This document shows positions 53,201 to 62,694 of a DNA stretch of 64,000 nucleotides, piece after piece. The notes below the pieces were generated by a model. The model was not told the origin of the DNA. It saw only the letters and a list, made by a program, of their open reading frames with translations, and did not search any database. The DNA lies in the NCBI RefSeq assembly GCF_016125515.1, contig NZ_WGLO01000009.1, positions 62,001-126,000 of the forward strand, in the 5' to 3' direction. How positions within the stretch are numbered: the stretch's first letter is position 1; the number at the start of each line of letters is the position of its first letter. The translations under genes and the position numbers were made by a program. The stretch comes from Hyphomonas sp. GTDB lineage: Bacteria; Pseudomonadota; Alphaproteobacteria; Caulobacterales; Hyphomonadaceae.

Positions 53201-53818
53201 ATGCGTCTGACCCTTCTTGCCACCCTTCTCGCCGCCAGCCTGGCCGCCTGCGGCCCCGGCGCGGCCACCGATGCGCCTGGCGCCCGTTCCGGCGGCACAC
53301 AGTCCGGCTGCCTGTCGCGCGCCTATCCGGAAATTGGCGGACCGGTCTCGCTGACCTCCAGCCTCGGCACGCGCGTCACGGAAGCAGACTTCAAGGGCCG
53401 CCCGACGCTGATCTATTTCGGCTTCACCTATTGCCCGGATGTCTGCCCGCTGACGCTGACCACCGTAGCCGCCGCCTTTCGCAAGCTGCCCGAAGGCATG
53501 ACCCCGCCGCAGACCCTGCTGATCAGCGTGGACCCCGAGCGCGACACGCCCGAAGCGCTCGCCACCTATGTGTCGAACAAGGCCTTCCCGCCGAACCTCC
53601 TCGGCCTCACCGGCACGCCGGAAGAGGTGCGCGCGGCCGCCGATGCGTTCAAGGCCGACTATGCCCGCGTCGAACAGCCCGACAGCATGTCCGAATACAC
53701 GATGGACCATACAAGCCTGCTCTACCTGATGGACGATAACTGGCAGCTGAAAACCTTCTTCACCCACGAAGACACCCCAGACACCATCGCGGCGTGCCTT
53801 CAGGAAGTGATGCAGTAG
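53201..53818 (+). CDS. SCO1/SenC-family copper chaperone, lipoprotein
   Basis: 205 residues. Lipobox SLAAC (~17). The thioredoxin-like fold has the copper/redox motif CPDVC at Cys78 and Cys82 and the third ligand His170 in TMDHTSLLY. SCO proteins deliver copper to the CuA site of cytochrome oxidase, and senC is the gene linked with regB in Rhodobacter. The start ATG 53201 lies 61 bases from regB on the other strand. Downstream is a palindromic repeat. Confidence 0.94.
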   Translation: MRLTLLATLLAASLAACGPGAATDAPGARSGGTQSGCLSRAYPEIGGPVSLTSSLGTRVTEADFKGRPTLIYFGFTYCPDVCPLTLTTVAAAFRKLPEGMTPPQTLLISVDPERDTPEALATYVSNKAFPPNLLGLTGTPEEVRAAADAFKADYARVEQPDSMSEYTMDHTSLLYLMDDNWQLKTFFTHEDTPDTIAACLQEVMQ

Positions 53819-53910
53819 GCGCAGCGCCCGTCACGGTTCAACGCCAAATTTCGTTGCACAAGTTCCGCCTTGCGCAACAGACCCGGCCGTCTTTCCCATC
53901 CTTTCCGTCT

Positions 53911-53994
53911 GTCGTCCCGGCGAAACACGAAAGCAGGGACCCAGAATCCCAGTGAGCGCAAACACATCTCGCTCCCGGCTTCCGCCGGGATGAC
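53911..53994. repeat. REP-like inverted repeat downstream of the SCO gene
   Basis: Twelve-base ends GTCGTCCCGGCG (53911-53922) and CGCCGGGATGAC (53983-53994) pair with one mismatch around a 60-base middle containing a further GGGACCCAGAATCCCAG stretch. The GTCATCCCGGCG end is a common motif of extragenic repeats in alphaproteobacteria. It is in a 246-base gap that holds no gene. Confidence 0.6.
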
Positions 53995-54064
53995 AAGGAA
54001 CAAGTATGAAATTTAAAACGACCCTGCCTCGCGCCGCCGCCGCGAGGACGCCGGGCATGGGCGG

Positions 54065-54796
54065 CTAGTATTCGTCCGCGCCGCCCGGATTCCTCCGCCG
54101 GCGGATGAGCCACATGACGCCCCGCAGGTCAGACAGCGCATCCCGCAAGCGGCCGAAATTGGTGTAGTTCGATTTGCCTTCGCCGCGCGGGCGATGGTTC
54201 ACGTTCCGGAACTCGACGAGGTGTCCGTCAGCCTTCATCAGCGCCGGCATGTAGCGGTGGGTATGATCAAAATAGGGCAGGAGCAGCACCGCCGCGCGGT
54301 CCATCACCTTGATGCCGCAGCCGCTGTCGTCGCAATCGTCGCGCAGCATCCGTTGGCGGATATTGTTGGCAAAGCGGCTGCCGAATTTCTTCCAGGCCGA
54401 ATCCTTGCGGCTGGCGCGCCGCCCCATCACCATCTTCAGGCCGTGCGGTGCATCGGCGCGGGTCAGCTGGCGGTAGAGGTCGGGCAGGTCGGCCGGGTCA
54501 TTCTGGCCGTCGCCGTCGAGGGTGCCGACCACCGGCGCGCGGGCGGCGAGGATGCCGGTACGGATCGCGCGGCTCTGGCCGGCATTCTGGCGGTGGCCGA
54601 GCACGCGCAGCATCGGGTATTGCGCCTTCAGTGCCATCAGCCGCGCCCGGGTGTCGTCGGTGGAGGCGTCATCGACGAACACCATCTCGAAGGCGCGGCC
54701 GTCGAGCGCTGCGGCGATTTCGCCCACCAGGGTGGCGACATTGCCGGCCTCGTTATGCACGGGCACCACGACGGAAAATTCAAGAGATTCAGACAC
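54065..54796 (-). CDS. GT2 glycosyltransferase, dolichyl-phosphate-mannose synthase-like
   Basis: 243 residues. The GT-A fold begins FSVVVPVHNEAGNVATLV, with VFVDDASTDDTRARL, the metal site GTLDGDGQNDPADLP and the SGCGIKVMDRAAV and RPRGEGKSNYTNFGRL segments of DPM1/ArnC-type enzymes that use a polyprenyl phosphate acceptor. No transmembrane tail is present. A partner could be the ArnT-like enzyme at 55609, which needs such a lipid-sugar donor. Confidence 0.9.
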   Translation of the reverse strand: MSESLEFSVVVPVHNEAGNVATLVGEIAAALDGRAFEMVFVDDASTDDTRARLMALKAQYPMLRVLGHRQNAGQSRAIRTGILAARAPVVGTLDGDGQNDPADLPDLYRQLTRADAPHGLKMVMGRRASRKDSAWKKFGSRFANNIRQRMLRDDCDDSGCGIKVMDRAAVLLLPYFDHTHRYMPALMKADGHLVEFRNVNHRPRGEGKSNYTNFGRLRDALSDLRGVMWLIRRRRNPGGADEY

Positions 54797-54999
54797 GCGG
54801 GAGCCGCCCTTCCTGATGGATTTCCTGCTCTAAAGCATAAATCCGGTGATTAGAACCAAGAGAATGTACCCGGCCGCAGCGGCGTTCCCGGCAGGCCCTG
54901 CGGCACTACGGCGCTGCCGCGACGGATTGCGGCCGGACCCGCGTTCAGGGTCGTGTGGCCGCAGCCTCTGCAAGGCCAGACTTTCAAGAAGGACCCCCG

Positions 55000-55554
55000 A
55001 TGAACCCCCTCAAGCTCCGGCGCCTGCTGATCAGCGTCCACCTCTATCTTGCGGCCTTCATGGCCCCGGCCTTCCTGGTCGTCGCCATTTCGGGCGGCCT
55101 CTACCTCGTCGGCATCGAGGGCAAGACAACCGATACGCCGATCGACCTTCCGGCCGGCACCACGCTGGACCTCAAGGGTCCCGATGCCGCCGATCAGGTG
55201 CGCGGCCTGCTGGAGGCCCAGGGCGTCGATGTGTCGTTCGAATACCTGCGCGGCCGCGGCAACTCGGGCACGACCCGGCCGACCACGCGCGATTATGTCT
55301 CGTTCGAGCAGGGCCCGGAGGGGCTGACGGCAAGCCTGCGCAAGCCGGATTTCCCCTATGCCCTGATGGAACTGCACAAGGGCCACGGACCGCGCATCTA
55401 CCGGACCTACCAGATCCTTGTGGCAATCGGCTTGTTCATCGTCGTGGTCGGCGGGCTCATTGTCGGCCTGCTGGCGAACACCTATCGCCGGCCGACGATT
55501 ATCGCGACCGTTGCGGGCACGGTCTTGGTCACGCTGCTGGGCTTCATCCTTTAG
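55000..55554 (+). CDS. Small PepSY-type membrane protein
   Basis: 184 residues. An N-terminal transmembrane helix (~15-38, KLRRLLISVHLYLAAFMAPAFLV-like start) is followed by a ~95-residue periplasmic PepSY-like domain and two C-terminal helices (~145-184). The layout is like a short PiuB/PepSY-associated TM protein. Its role may be in iron or membrane physiology; uncertain. AAGGA nine bases before ATG 55000. Followed 54 bases later by the ArnT-like gene. Confidence 0.75.
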   Translation: MNPLKLRRLLISVHLYLAAFMAPAFLVVAISGGLYLVGIEGKTTDTPIDLPAGTTLDLKGPDAADQVRGLLEAQGVDVSFEYLRGRGNSGTTRPTTRDYVSFEQGPEGLTASLRKPDFPYALMELHKGHGPRIYRTYQILVAIGLFIVVVGGLIVGLLANTYRRPTIIATVAGTVLVTLLGFIL

Positions 55555-55608
55555 GCACCGGTGAATCGACCCGCGACAAGTGGCCGGGCCGCCGCTAAAA
55601 GGCGTGCC

Positions 55609-57633
55609 ATGACCGTTCTCGATCGCATCTCGACTGGCTGGAAAGCCTGGGCCCTCCTGTTCCTGATCACCTTCGGCGCGGCCGCGCCGGGGGTGTTCCT
55701 GCTGCCGGCGCTCGACCGGGACGAGAGCCGCTTCGCGCAGGCCTCGAAGGAAATGCTGGAGGAGAACAATTACATCCTGATCCAGTACCAGGACGAGCTG
55801 CGCAACAAGAAGCCGGCCGGCATCCACTGGCTGCAGGCGGCCTCGACGGCGCTGTTGACCGGGCCGGAAGCCAAGCAGATCTGGACCTACCGGGTGCCGA
55901 GCTGGCTCGGCGCGGCCTTTGCGACGCTCGCCTGTTTCTGGGCCGGCATTCCGCTGATCGGGCGGCGGGCCGCCTTCCTCGGCGCGGCGCTGTTTGGCTC
56001 GACCCTGCTGCTGACCTCCGAGGCACACATATCCAAGACGGATGGTGTGCTGGTTTTCCTGACGACGCTGGGGATCGGCGCGCTCGGGCGGCTTTATCTG
56101 GGTACGGACAAACCCGGCCGGATGGCCTTCCTGGTCTGGCTGACGGTCAGCGCTTCCTTCCTGATCAAGGGGCCGGTAACGATGATGGTCGTCGCCTATG
56201 CCGGTCTCGGCGTCTGGGCCTGGGGACTCGCCGCTGAAGGCAAGGGCCGCGATTGGTGGCGTCCGCTGGCGGCGTGGCAGGGCCCCGTGCTCTTCGTGGC
56301 GATGGTGCTGCCCTGGTTCCTGTGGATACAGGCGGCAACCAATGGCCAGTATATCGAGGGCGCAGTCGGCAAGGACCTCAAAGACAAGTTCACCGGCGCC
56401 TCCGAAGGCCATGGCGGCTGGCCTTTCTATCACCTGACCCATATGCCGGCCTGGTTCTTCCCGGCTACCCTGCTGCTGGTGGCCGGAATTGTGACAGCGC
56501 TGAAACGTGTAGCGGGGCAGGGCGGGATCATGACGCCCGCCGTGCGCCGGTACGGCCTCGCGGCGGCGGCGCTGTTCGCCCTGCTTCTGGCGCTCAACTA
56601 CGGTCTCGGTCTGGTGCCGCCCTTTGCAGCGGGCAGCGTAGCCGAAACCCTCCGCACACTGAAGCCATTGCCCGCGTTGCCGTTCCTGTTGATCGGGCTC
56701 ATCTGGTGGCTGTCGCGCGAAGTTCCGGCCGCGCCTGAGCCGTCCGATGAGGTGAAGGGCCTGCGCCTGATCCTCGCCTGGGGACTTTTGACCTATGCCT
56801 TTTTCGAGTTGATGCCGACCCTGCTCAGCCACTATATCCTGCCGGCCTATCCGGCCTTCGGCTTGCTGTGCGGTTACGCGGCCGTGCGCCTGATCGACGG
56901 CGTGAAGATGCCGGTGTCGAACGTGACCGGCTACGTCCTGTTCGCCATCGGGGCTATCGCGTTGCTCGCCGTGTCCTGGCCGGGCGCGACGACGGCCTAC
57001 ATGGCCGATCAGGCGGGCGAGTTCCGCACCGTCTCCTCGGGTGAGGTCCTCGCGGCTTGGACACCGTACAGGGATTATCCGGTCTGGCTGTGGTGGGGCG
57101 GGTTTGCGCTCGCCGGGCTGGCGCTGATCGAGGCGGCGCGGCGGCATGTGGCCGTCGGCATCGCGTTTGGCATCGCCGCCAGCATCGCGCTTGGCTGGCA
57201 TATCCGCATTTTCATGCTGCCCTCGCAGCTCTGGGTGCAGCCGACCGAAACGGCGCGCCTGGCACTCGAAGATGTGTGCGGCGTGCCGGGCGAGGGCGAC
57301 CTCTGCAATGTTCCGGCCCCGGAGCGTGTGCTGACGCTCGGCTATGCCGAGCCGTCCTATGTGCTGACGCTGGGCACGCAGAACCTCCACCCGCCGCAGA
57401 CACCGCTGGACCTGCCCACGGAGGCGTCGGCCTATCCTGTGGTCTACCTCCTGAACTTCGAGGACCGGAAGGCGAGCGAGCCGATCACGGAGACGGCCAA
57501 GCGGCTGCGCGCGGAAGCCGGTCGGCTAGGCGCCTGCCTCACCGAAGGTGACTCGCACTACGCAATCAATTATTCAAACGGCGATCCGGTGCACTTTCGC
57601 GCCTGGCGGTTCGACTGGGGAAAGTGTCCGTAG
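55609..57633 (+). CDS. ArnT-like polyprenyl-phosphate glycosyltransferase
   Basis: 674 residues with about 12 transmembrane helices in the first ~470, and a soluble C-terminal ~160. The catalytic first loop is FLLPALDRDESRFAQASKEMLE, whose Asp-Glu matches ArnT/PMT (GT83) enzymes. The following KKPAGIHWLQAAS motif also fits. ArnT adds aminoarabinose to lipid A; the sugar here is unknown. GTG 55561 is in frame, but ATG 55609 opens the family N terminus. Confidence 0.9.
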   Translation: MTVLDRISTGWKAWALLFLITFGAAAPGVFLLPALDRDESRFAQASKEMLEENNYILIQYQDELRNKKPAGIHWLQAASTALLTGPEAKQIWTYRVPSWLGAAFATLACFWAGIPLIGRRAAFLGAALFGSTLLLTSEAHISKTDGVLVFLTTLGIGALGRLYLGTDKPGRMAFLVWLTVSASFLIKGPVTMMVVAYAGLGVWAWGLAAEGKGRDWWRPLAAWQGPVLFVAMVLPWFLWIQAATNGQYIEGAVGKDLKDKFTGASEGHGGWPFYHLTHMPAWFFPATLLLVAGIVTALKRVAGQGGIMTPAVRRYGLAAAALFALLLALNYGLGLVPPFAAGSVAETLRTLKPLPALPFLLIGLIWWLSREVPAAPEPSDEVKGLRLILAWGLLTYAFFELMPTLLSHYILPAYPAFGLLCGYAAVRLIDGVKMPVSNVTGYVLFAIGAIALLAVSWPGATTAYMADQAGEFRTVSSGEVLAAWTPYRDYPVWLWWGGFALAGLALIEAARRHVAVGIAFGIAASIALGWHIRIFMLPSQLWVQPTETARLALEDVCGVPGEGDLCNVPAPERVLTLGYAEPSYVLTLGTQNLHPPQTPLDLPTEASAYPVVYLLNFEDRKASEPITETAKRLRAEAGRLGACLTEGDSHYAINYSNGDPVHFRAWRFDWGKCP

Positions 57634-57638
57634 ACGGA

Positions 57639-58202
57639 CTACCCCTCCAGTTCGACATCCCAGTAGAGATAATCCATCCATGTTTCATGGAGGTGGTTGG
57701 GCGGGAATTTCCGGCCGATTTCCTGCAGCTGGTAATTGTTCGGCCGGTAGGGGCGGCGCTGGAGGTCCATGCGGCTTTCCTTCAGCAAGCGGCTGCCTTT
57801 GGCGAGGTTGCAGGGGCTACAGGCGGCGACGATGTTTTCCCAGGTCGTGCGTCCGCCGCGCGAACGGGGGACCACGTGGTCGAAGGTCAGGTTCTCGTGC
57901 GCGCCGCAATAGGCACAGGCAAAGCCGTCGCGCAGGAACACGTTGAAACGGGTGAAGGCGGGCGGGCGGTCCTGGCGCACGAAATCGCGCAGCGCGATGA
58001 CCGAAGGCAGGCGCATCTCGAAGCTCGGACTGCGCACCACATGATCATACTCGGCGATGATATCAACACGGTCGAGGAAGACGGCTTTCACCACTTCCTG
58101 CCAGGGCCACAGCGAGAGGGGGTAATAGGACAGCGGCCTGAAATCCGCGTTCAGGACGAGGGCCGGACGGCCGTTCGGCGGGGTAGCAACGATTTCAGCC
58201 AT
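57639..58202 (-). CDS. HNH endonuclease domain protein
   Basis: 187 residues. A long N-terminal region (ALVLNADFRPLSYYPLSLWPWQEVVKAVFLDRVDII) precedes the HNH module: CAYCG, LTFDHVVPRSRGGRTTWENIVAACSPCN with Asp-His, Asn and the two CxxC zinc pairs. This is the widely conserved alphaproteobacterial HNH protein of unknown role, likely a structure-specific nuclease. ATG 58202 is chosen because GGGGGAG is six bases before it. Confidence 0.9.
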   Translation of the reverse strand: MAEIVATPPNGRPALVLNADFRPLSYYPLSLWPWQEVVKAVFLDRVDIIAEYDHVVRSPSFEMRLPSVIALRDFVRQDRPPAFTRFNVFLRDGFACAYCGAHENLTFDHVVPRSRGGRTTWENIVAACSPCNLAKGSRLLKESRMDLQRRPYRPNNYQLQEIGRKFPPNHLHETWMDYLYWDVELEG

Positions 58203-58352
58203 GCGGGGCTCCCCCATGGTTTGAAGTGCTTGTATCGTCGATAATCCTACAGAAGACGGACGCTCCTTTTCGGCTTGAAACGCTGTCTAGGCGATTCTTG
58301 TCATGAGATTATGACACCCGGACCCGAACGCAAGGGGCGGCGTTCATCCCGC

Positions 58353-58991
58353 TCAGGGCGCCGCGCCGCTTGCCCGGTCAATGTGCAGCCAGCCCCAGAG
58401 CAGGTGGGCTGCGACGCCGCGCCAGGGCCGCCAGAGTTCGGCATGGGCCGTAAAAGCCTTTGAATCCATGCGGATTTCATGACGCCCGAGCCGTTTGTGG
58501 GCCTCCATAAGGCCGACATCGGCGGTCGGAAAGGCATCCATCGCGCCGGCCGCGTAAAGCAGGAACAATTCGGCGGTCCATGGGCCGATGCCTTTCACCG
58601 ACAGCAGTTCCTTGCGGGCTTCGTCCAGCGGCGCGGTGCAGACGCGCGCCAGGTTCAGCTGGCCGGACACCATCGCTTCGGCAATCGAGGTGAGATGGGC
58701 CACCTTGGGCCGGGACATGCCGCAGGCCCGGACCGCTTCGGGATCGGCCTCCAGCAGGGTTTCGGCGGTGACCTCGCCGAGCAAGGCCTCCACACGGCCC
58801 CAGATCGCCGCGGCGGCGGAGAGGGAAATCTGCTGGTGCGAGATCATCCGGCCAAGCAGCGCATAGCTCGGCGCATTGGCGCGCCAGACCGGAATGCCGA
58901 CCACGTCATAGGCGCGGGCGAGGGCGGGATCCGTCGTAGCGAGATGGTCGCAGGCGGCCTTCAGCTTGCGCTGGGACGGCGCGGGGTTCAA
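58353..58991 (-). CDS. DNA-3-methyladenine glycosylase II-like (HhH-GPD)
   Basis: 212 residues. A helix-hairpin-helix (LLSVKGIGPWTAELFLLYAAG) is followed by the catalytic aspartate in FPTADVGLM. Earlier segment ALLGRMISHQQISLSAAAAIWGRV is typical of AlkA-type glycosylases, which remove alkylated bases. The best start is TTG at 58991, overlapping the plsC stop (TTGA), which implies coupling. A later in-frame start would lose the domain N terminus. Confidence 0.88.
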   Translation of the reverse strand: MNPAPSQRKLKAACDHLATTDPALARAYDVVGIPVWRANAPSYALLGRMISHQQISLSAAAAIWGRVEALLGEVTAETLLEADPEAVRACGMSRPKVAHLTSIAEAMVSGQLNLARVCTAPLDEARKELLSVKGIGPWTAELFLLYAAGAMDAFPTADVGLMEAHKRLGRHEIRMDSKAFTAHAELWRPWRGVAAHLLWGWLHIDRASGAAP

Positions 58992-59731
58992 TGCGATCCG
59001 AGCGCGGCCTGAGCGGCGCGGCCTTCCTCGATCAGGCGGTTGGAAGTGCCCTCGATGTCTGCTTCCAGGCGTGCCATCAGGGTCTTGCGATCCAAGCCGC
59101 CCTGAATGGCAGGCAGGATCTCGTAGACGATCAGGCCCGGCTTGAACTGCGTGCCTTTGGCGGGCCAGCAAAGGCCGGCATTGGTGGCCACCGGAATGAT
59201 CGGCACACCGAGCGCCTTGTTCATCGCTGAGATGCCGGCGGCCTGGTATTCGGGCGGATCGTCCGGCTTGCGGCGGGTGCCTTCCGGGAAGATCACGATC
59301 GTGCGTTTCTGGGCCGCGCGTTTCTTCGCGGCATCGACGATGCCTTTCAACGTCTTCGATGTGCCTGCCCGGTCGATGGCGATCATGCCGGTGCTCATGG
59401 CGTACCAGCCGAGGAAGGGCGTCCAGCGCAGCTCCTTCTTGAGGATGTGGCAGGGCTCACGCGTGACGATGAAGGGGATGAACACATCGAGCATGCAGTG
59501 ATGCTTGCCGGCATAGATGGCCGGACCCGGAACGATATGCTCGCGGCCGCGGATCTCGGTGCGGATGCTGCAGATCCAGCGCAGGCCGAACCGGATGATC
59601 TGGCCATAGATACCGATGGCCTTCAGCGTCACGACGTGCGGAAACAGGATCGTCGGCAGGTACAGCACGCCGCAGATCGCCATCCAGCCGTAGAGCCAGA
59701 GCAGGAAGAGGTAGGACCGGATCGTTTGCAT
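58988..59731 (-). CDS. plsC: PlsC, 1-acyl-glycerol-3-phosphate acyltransferase
   Basis: 247 residues. A transmembrane segment (~5-30) precedes the acyltransferase motifs: HX4D as H77HCMLD82, block III FPEGTRRKP (~149) and block IV VPIIPVATNAGL. It makes phosphatidic acid from lysophosphatidic acid. It lies 38 bases downstream of ftsX on the same strand, an ftsE-ftsX-plsC order that appears in relatives. Confidence 0.93.
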   Translation of the reverse strand: MQTIRSYLFLLWLYGWMAICGVLYLPTILFPHVVTLKAIGIYGQIIRFGLRWICSIRTEIRGREHIVPGPAIYAGKHHCMLDVFIPFIVTREPCHILKKELRWTPFLGWYAMSTGMIAIDRAGTSKTLKGIVDAAKKRAAQKRTIVIFPEGTRRKPDDPPEYQAAGISAMNKALGVPIIPVATNAGLCWPAKGTQFKPGLIVYEILPAIQGGLDRKTLMARLEADIEGTSNRLIEEGRAAQAALGSH

Positions 59732-59769
59732 GACGTCTCCGCCTCTAGCGGCTTGTCAGCGCCGCGTCA

Positions 59770-60642
59770 CTACATGACGGTCCTGAGCGCACGCATCACG
59801 GTGATGCCGGCGGCAATCCGGGCAGCGAGACCTGCAATGACCGGAGTGACGACCAGCACGGCGAGGTCCGGGAAGTCGAGGCTCAGCTGCGGCAGGAGGC
59901 CGGTGCGTTCCGCGCCTGACCGGCCGAGCGCAATCAGCACGGCCACCGAGGCGAGCGCCACAAGGGCGCCCACGGTGCCGGCGCGCAGGCCGAGCAGCCA
60001 GAAGCGGCGCTCGAACAGGCCGGCGATGAACCGGTCGCGCGCGCCGGCAATATGCAGCACATCGACGATGTCGCGCCGCGCGAGCAGTGCCGCGTGGGTC
60101 GCGAAGGCGATCACGGCGATGGCGGTCGCCGACAGAAGGGCCACGATCGAGAGCGCCGCGATGCGCGAGACCGACAGCATATGGCGCACGTCGCCGGCCC
60201 ATTCGCTGTGGGCATCGACGGCAGCGTCATAGCCGCCATCATGCAAGGCCTGGCTAAGACGGGGGCCGAGATCGTCTGTGCCCTTTTCGGCGGTCACCGC
60301 GATCAGGCGCGGCACAGGCAGGTCCGACGGCAGGCCGCTCTGGCCGAAATTCGGCTCCAGCAGCGCGTTGATTTCGGCGTCCGTGAAAGCGCGGGCGGTC
60401 TCGACACCCTCGACCTTGGCCAGCAGCTTGGCGGCCTCGGCGGAGGCGGTGGCGTCCGCGCCGTTGAGGGAGACGGTGAATTCGCCTTCGACTTCAGCCG
60501 TCCAGGCGCGGGCGGCGCCATAGGTGGACTTGGCCGACAGGGCGGCCAGCGCGGCGAGGAAGCAGAGCGCGCCGACCACGAAGAAGAGCGCGGCTTCGCG
60601 GGCATCCTCGAGCGGCAGGAGCGAGTTTTCGCGTGGCTTCAT
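59770..60642 (-). CDS. ftsX: FtsX-like division permease
   Basis: 290 residues. A cytoplasmic N terminus, first transmembrane helix (~20-40, ALFFVVGALCFLAALAAL), a periplasmic domain (~45-165) and three more helices at ~170-195, ~225-245 and ~260-285 give the FtsX plan. It regulates septal wall hydrolases together with FtsE. The sequence is divergent; identity rests on topology, gene order and the ATGA overlap with ftsE. Confidence 0.88.
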   Translation of the reverse strand: MKPRENSLLPLEDAREAALFFVVGALCFLAALAALSAKSTYGAARAWTAEVEGEFTVSLNGADATASAEAAKLLAKVEGVETARAFTDAEINALLEPNFGQSGLPSDLPVPRLIAVTAEKGTDDLGPRLSQALHDGGYDAAVDAHSEWAGDVRHMLSVSRIAALSIVALLSATAIAVIAFATHAALLARRDIVDVLHIAGARDRFIAGLFERRFWLLGLRAGTVGALVALASVAVLIALGRSGAERTGLLPQLSLDFPDLAVLVVTPVIAGLAARIAAGITVMRALRTVM

Positions 60643-61391
60643 GGCATGGCCCTCATCGGATCGGTGCGGCGGCGCGCGGCGGGCGCAGCTTCGCCGCTTT
60701 CCTGCACCAGCAGCCCGTTGGCGAGCCGGTAGACCGGCGCGTCGATCTGACGGATCAGGCCAAGGTCGTGCGTCGCGATGATGACGGTGGTGCCGAGGCG
60801 TTTGTTGAGTTCGTAGAACAGACGCATTAGGCGGGCCGCCATGTCGGGATCGACGTTGCCGGTGGGCTCGTCGGCGATCAGCAGGCTCGGCTGGGTGACG
60901 ACCGCGCGGGCGATGGCCACACGCTGCTGCTCGCCGCCGGACAAGGTTTCCGGTCGTTTGTGCAGGCGTTCGCCGAGGCCGACCCAGGTGAGCAATTCTT
61001 CGACATCTCGGCGGTACTGCGTTTCCTTGCGGCCCATCACCCGCAGCGGCAGGACCACGTTCTCATAGGCGGTGAGGTGGCCGAGCAGCCGGAATTCCTG
61101 GAAAACCACGCCCACACGGCGGCGCAGCGCCGACAATTGGTCCCGCGACAGGCGGCTGGTGGGGCGTCCGAACAGCGAAACCTCGCCCCGGGTGGGCGAC
61201 TGCGCGAGATAGAGAAGCTTGAGGAGACTGGACTTGCCTGCGCCCGAGGCACCTGTGAGGAAGCTGAAGCTGCCGGGTTTCAGGACCAGATCAATACCGC
61301 TAAGGATTTCCTCGGACGAATCGTAACGAAGGGACACGCTGTCCAGTCTGACGGCGGCCTCTTCAAACATGTCCGGGCGAAGCTGGGTCAT
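60639..61391 (-). CDS. ftsE: FtsE, division ABC ATPase
   Basis: 250 residues. Walker [10 protein letters not shown], signature [16 protein letters not shown], Walker [13 protein letters not shown] and a His switch (IIATHDLGL) are complete. The sequence [20 protein letters not shown] is the FtsE-type Q-loop region. Partner of FtsX (overlap of four bases). ATG 61391 is used; an internal ATG at 61373 is also possible. Divergent from the zinc-ribbon gene with 45 bases between. Confidence 0.94.
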   Translation of the reverse strand: MTQLRPDMFEEAAVRLDSVSLRYDSSEEILSGIDLVLKPGSFSFLTGASGAGKSSLLKLLYLAQSPTRGEVSLFGRPTSRLSRDQLSALRRRVGVVFQEFRLLGHLTAYENVVLPLRVMGRKETQYRRDVEELLTWVGLGERLHKRPETLSGGEQQRVAIARAVVTQPSLLIADEPTGNVDPDMAARLMRLFYELNKRLGTTVIIATHDLGLIRQIDAPVYRLANGLLVQESGEAAPAARRRTDPMRAMP

Positions 61392-61436
61392 TGAGCGGGG
61401 TCCGGGGTCCAAGGTTGGTCGAGCGGGGCGAACAGA

Positions 61437-62147
61437 ATGATCCTTACCTGTCCTTCGTGCAGCACCCATTATTTCGCCGATGACTCAACAATCGGTGAAA
61501 GTGGCCGCACTGTTAAATGCGCCGCCTGCGGGCATTCCTGGTTTGTGCAGCCGAAATCGCTGGCCGAAGACAAGCCGGCCGCCCCGGCGCACGAGGTCTA
61601 CCGGGAGCGCTTGCGCGAGCAGCGGCGGGAGAAAAGCCGCGTCGCGGCGGTGCTTTCCTGGCTCATTACAGGCACAATTTTCGCCGGCGCGACGGTCGCT
61701 GCGTTCTTTTTCCGCAATGATGTGGTGAAGGTCTGGCCGCAATCGGCGGCCGCCTACAAGCTCGCCGGGCTGGATGTGAACCGGTTCGGGCTCGATTTCG
61801 CCGATATCGAGCGCGCGCGCACCTTCAACGACACGATCCCGATCGTCACGGTCACCGGCCGCGCCGTGAATGTGGCGCGCACGCGGGTCGAGACGCCCGG
61901 CGTGCGGGTGGACCTGCGCGATGAGGCGGGCAAGGTGGTGGCGACCGAGTACAGCTTCGTGACGCCCAGCGCGCTGGAGCCCGGCGCGTCCGGCCAGTTC
62001 GGCGTCGTGGTCGAGCCTGCACCGGTCGAGAGTTTTGAAATCGTCGTCAGTTTCGTGGAGCGCGCCGACGTTCCGGACGAGCCGCCAACGGAAGATGCGC
62101 TTCCGCCGCCGGATGACGAACAACCTGAAACCGAGGATCCGGTCTGA
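61437..62147 (+). CDS. MJ0042-type zinc-ribbon membrane protein (DUF3426)
   Basis: 236 residues. The N-terminal zinc ribbon CPSC…KCAAC (~5-30, MJ0042 type) is followed by a basic linker, one transmembrane helix (~73-92) and a C-terminal beta-rich domain (~110-215, GRAVNVARTRVETPGVRVDLRDEAGKV) of the DUF3426 type. Members lie beside ftsE and hpt genes in alphaproteobacteria. The function is unknown. Confidence 0.88.
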   Translation: MILTCPSCSTHYFADDSTIGESGRTVKCAACGHSWFVQPKSLAEDKPAAPAHEVYRERLREQRREKSRVAAVLSWLITGTIFAGATVAAFFFRNDVVKVWPQSAAAYKLAGLDVNRFGLDFADIERARTFNDTIPIVTVTGRAVNVARTRVETPGVRVDLRDEAGKVVATEYSFVTPSALEPGASGQFGVVVEPAPVESFEIVVSFVERADVPDEPPTEDALPPPDDEQPETEDPV

Positions 62148-62148
62148 C

Positions 62149-62682
62149 ATGAATGCCCAAATGCCCAGAATCGACGTCGTGCTCTCCGAAGCCGATCTGA
62201 TGGCCTGCGTGGATGCGCTGGCCGACCGACTGGCGCCGCGCCTGACGGGCGACTGGACGGCCGTGTCCATCCTGATCGGCGCGACGCCCTTTACGTCTGA
62301 CCTGATGAAAGCGCTGTCGCGGCGCGGCGTCCATCCGATGCTCGATGTGCTCTGGCTGGAAAGCTATCATGACGAGCGCGAAAGCTCGGGCCGCGTGGTC
62401 GTGCGCGCGGATGTTTCGCGCAAGGTCGACGGGCGCGGCATCGTGCTGATCGACGACGTGTTCGATACAGGCCGGACGCTCGACTTTGCCAAGCAGCACC
62501 TGCTGGCCAAAGGCGCGCGCGAGGTTCTGACGGTCGCGCTGACGCAGAAACCCTGGGCGCCGCGCGGCGAGGCGGGCGTTGATTTCTGCGCCTTTGATGC
62601 GCCCGGACGATTCCTGGTCGGCTATGGCATGGACGATGCCGGACTGTATCGCGGCCTGCCCTATATCGGCGCGCTGGACTGA
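62149..62682 (+). CDS. hpt: Hypoxanthine phosphoribosyltransferase
   Basis: 177 residues. The PRPP-binding loop VLIDDVFDTGRTLDFAK and N-terminal ILIGATPFTSDLMKAL mark a purine phosphoribosyltransferase (type I). It salvages hypoxanthine or guanine to nucleotides. Only one base separates it from the zinc-ribbon gene, so the two are co-translated. The order suits hpt in this neighbourhood. Confidence 0.92.
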   Translation: MNAQMPRIDVVLSEADLMACVDALADRLAPRLTGDWTAVSILIGATPFTSDLMKALSRRGVHPMLDVLWLESYHDERESSGRVVVRADVSRKVDGRGIVLIDDVFDTGRTLDFAKQHLLAKGAREVLTVALTQKPWAPRGEAGVDFCAFDAPGRFLVGYGMDDAGLYRGLPYIGALD

Positions 62683-62694
62683 GCGCCGCCGCGC

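Noticed and set aside
54850-57390. 846-codon minus-strand frame opposite the PepSY and ArnT-like genes
   Set aside because: The plus-strand proteins are recognisable; this frame is a GC-driven shadow.
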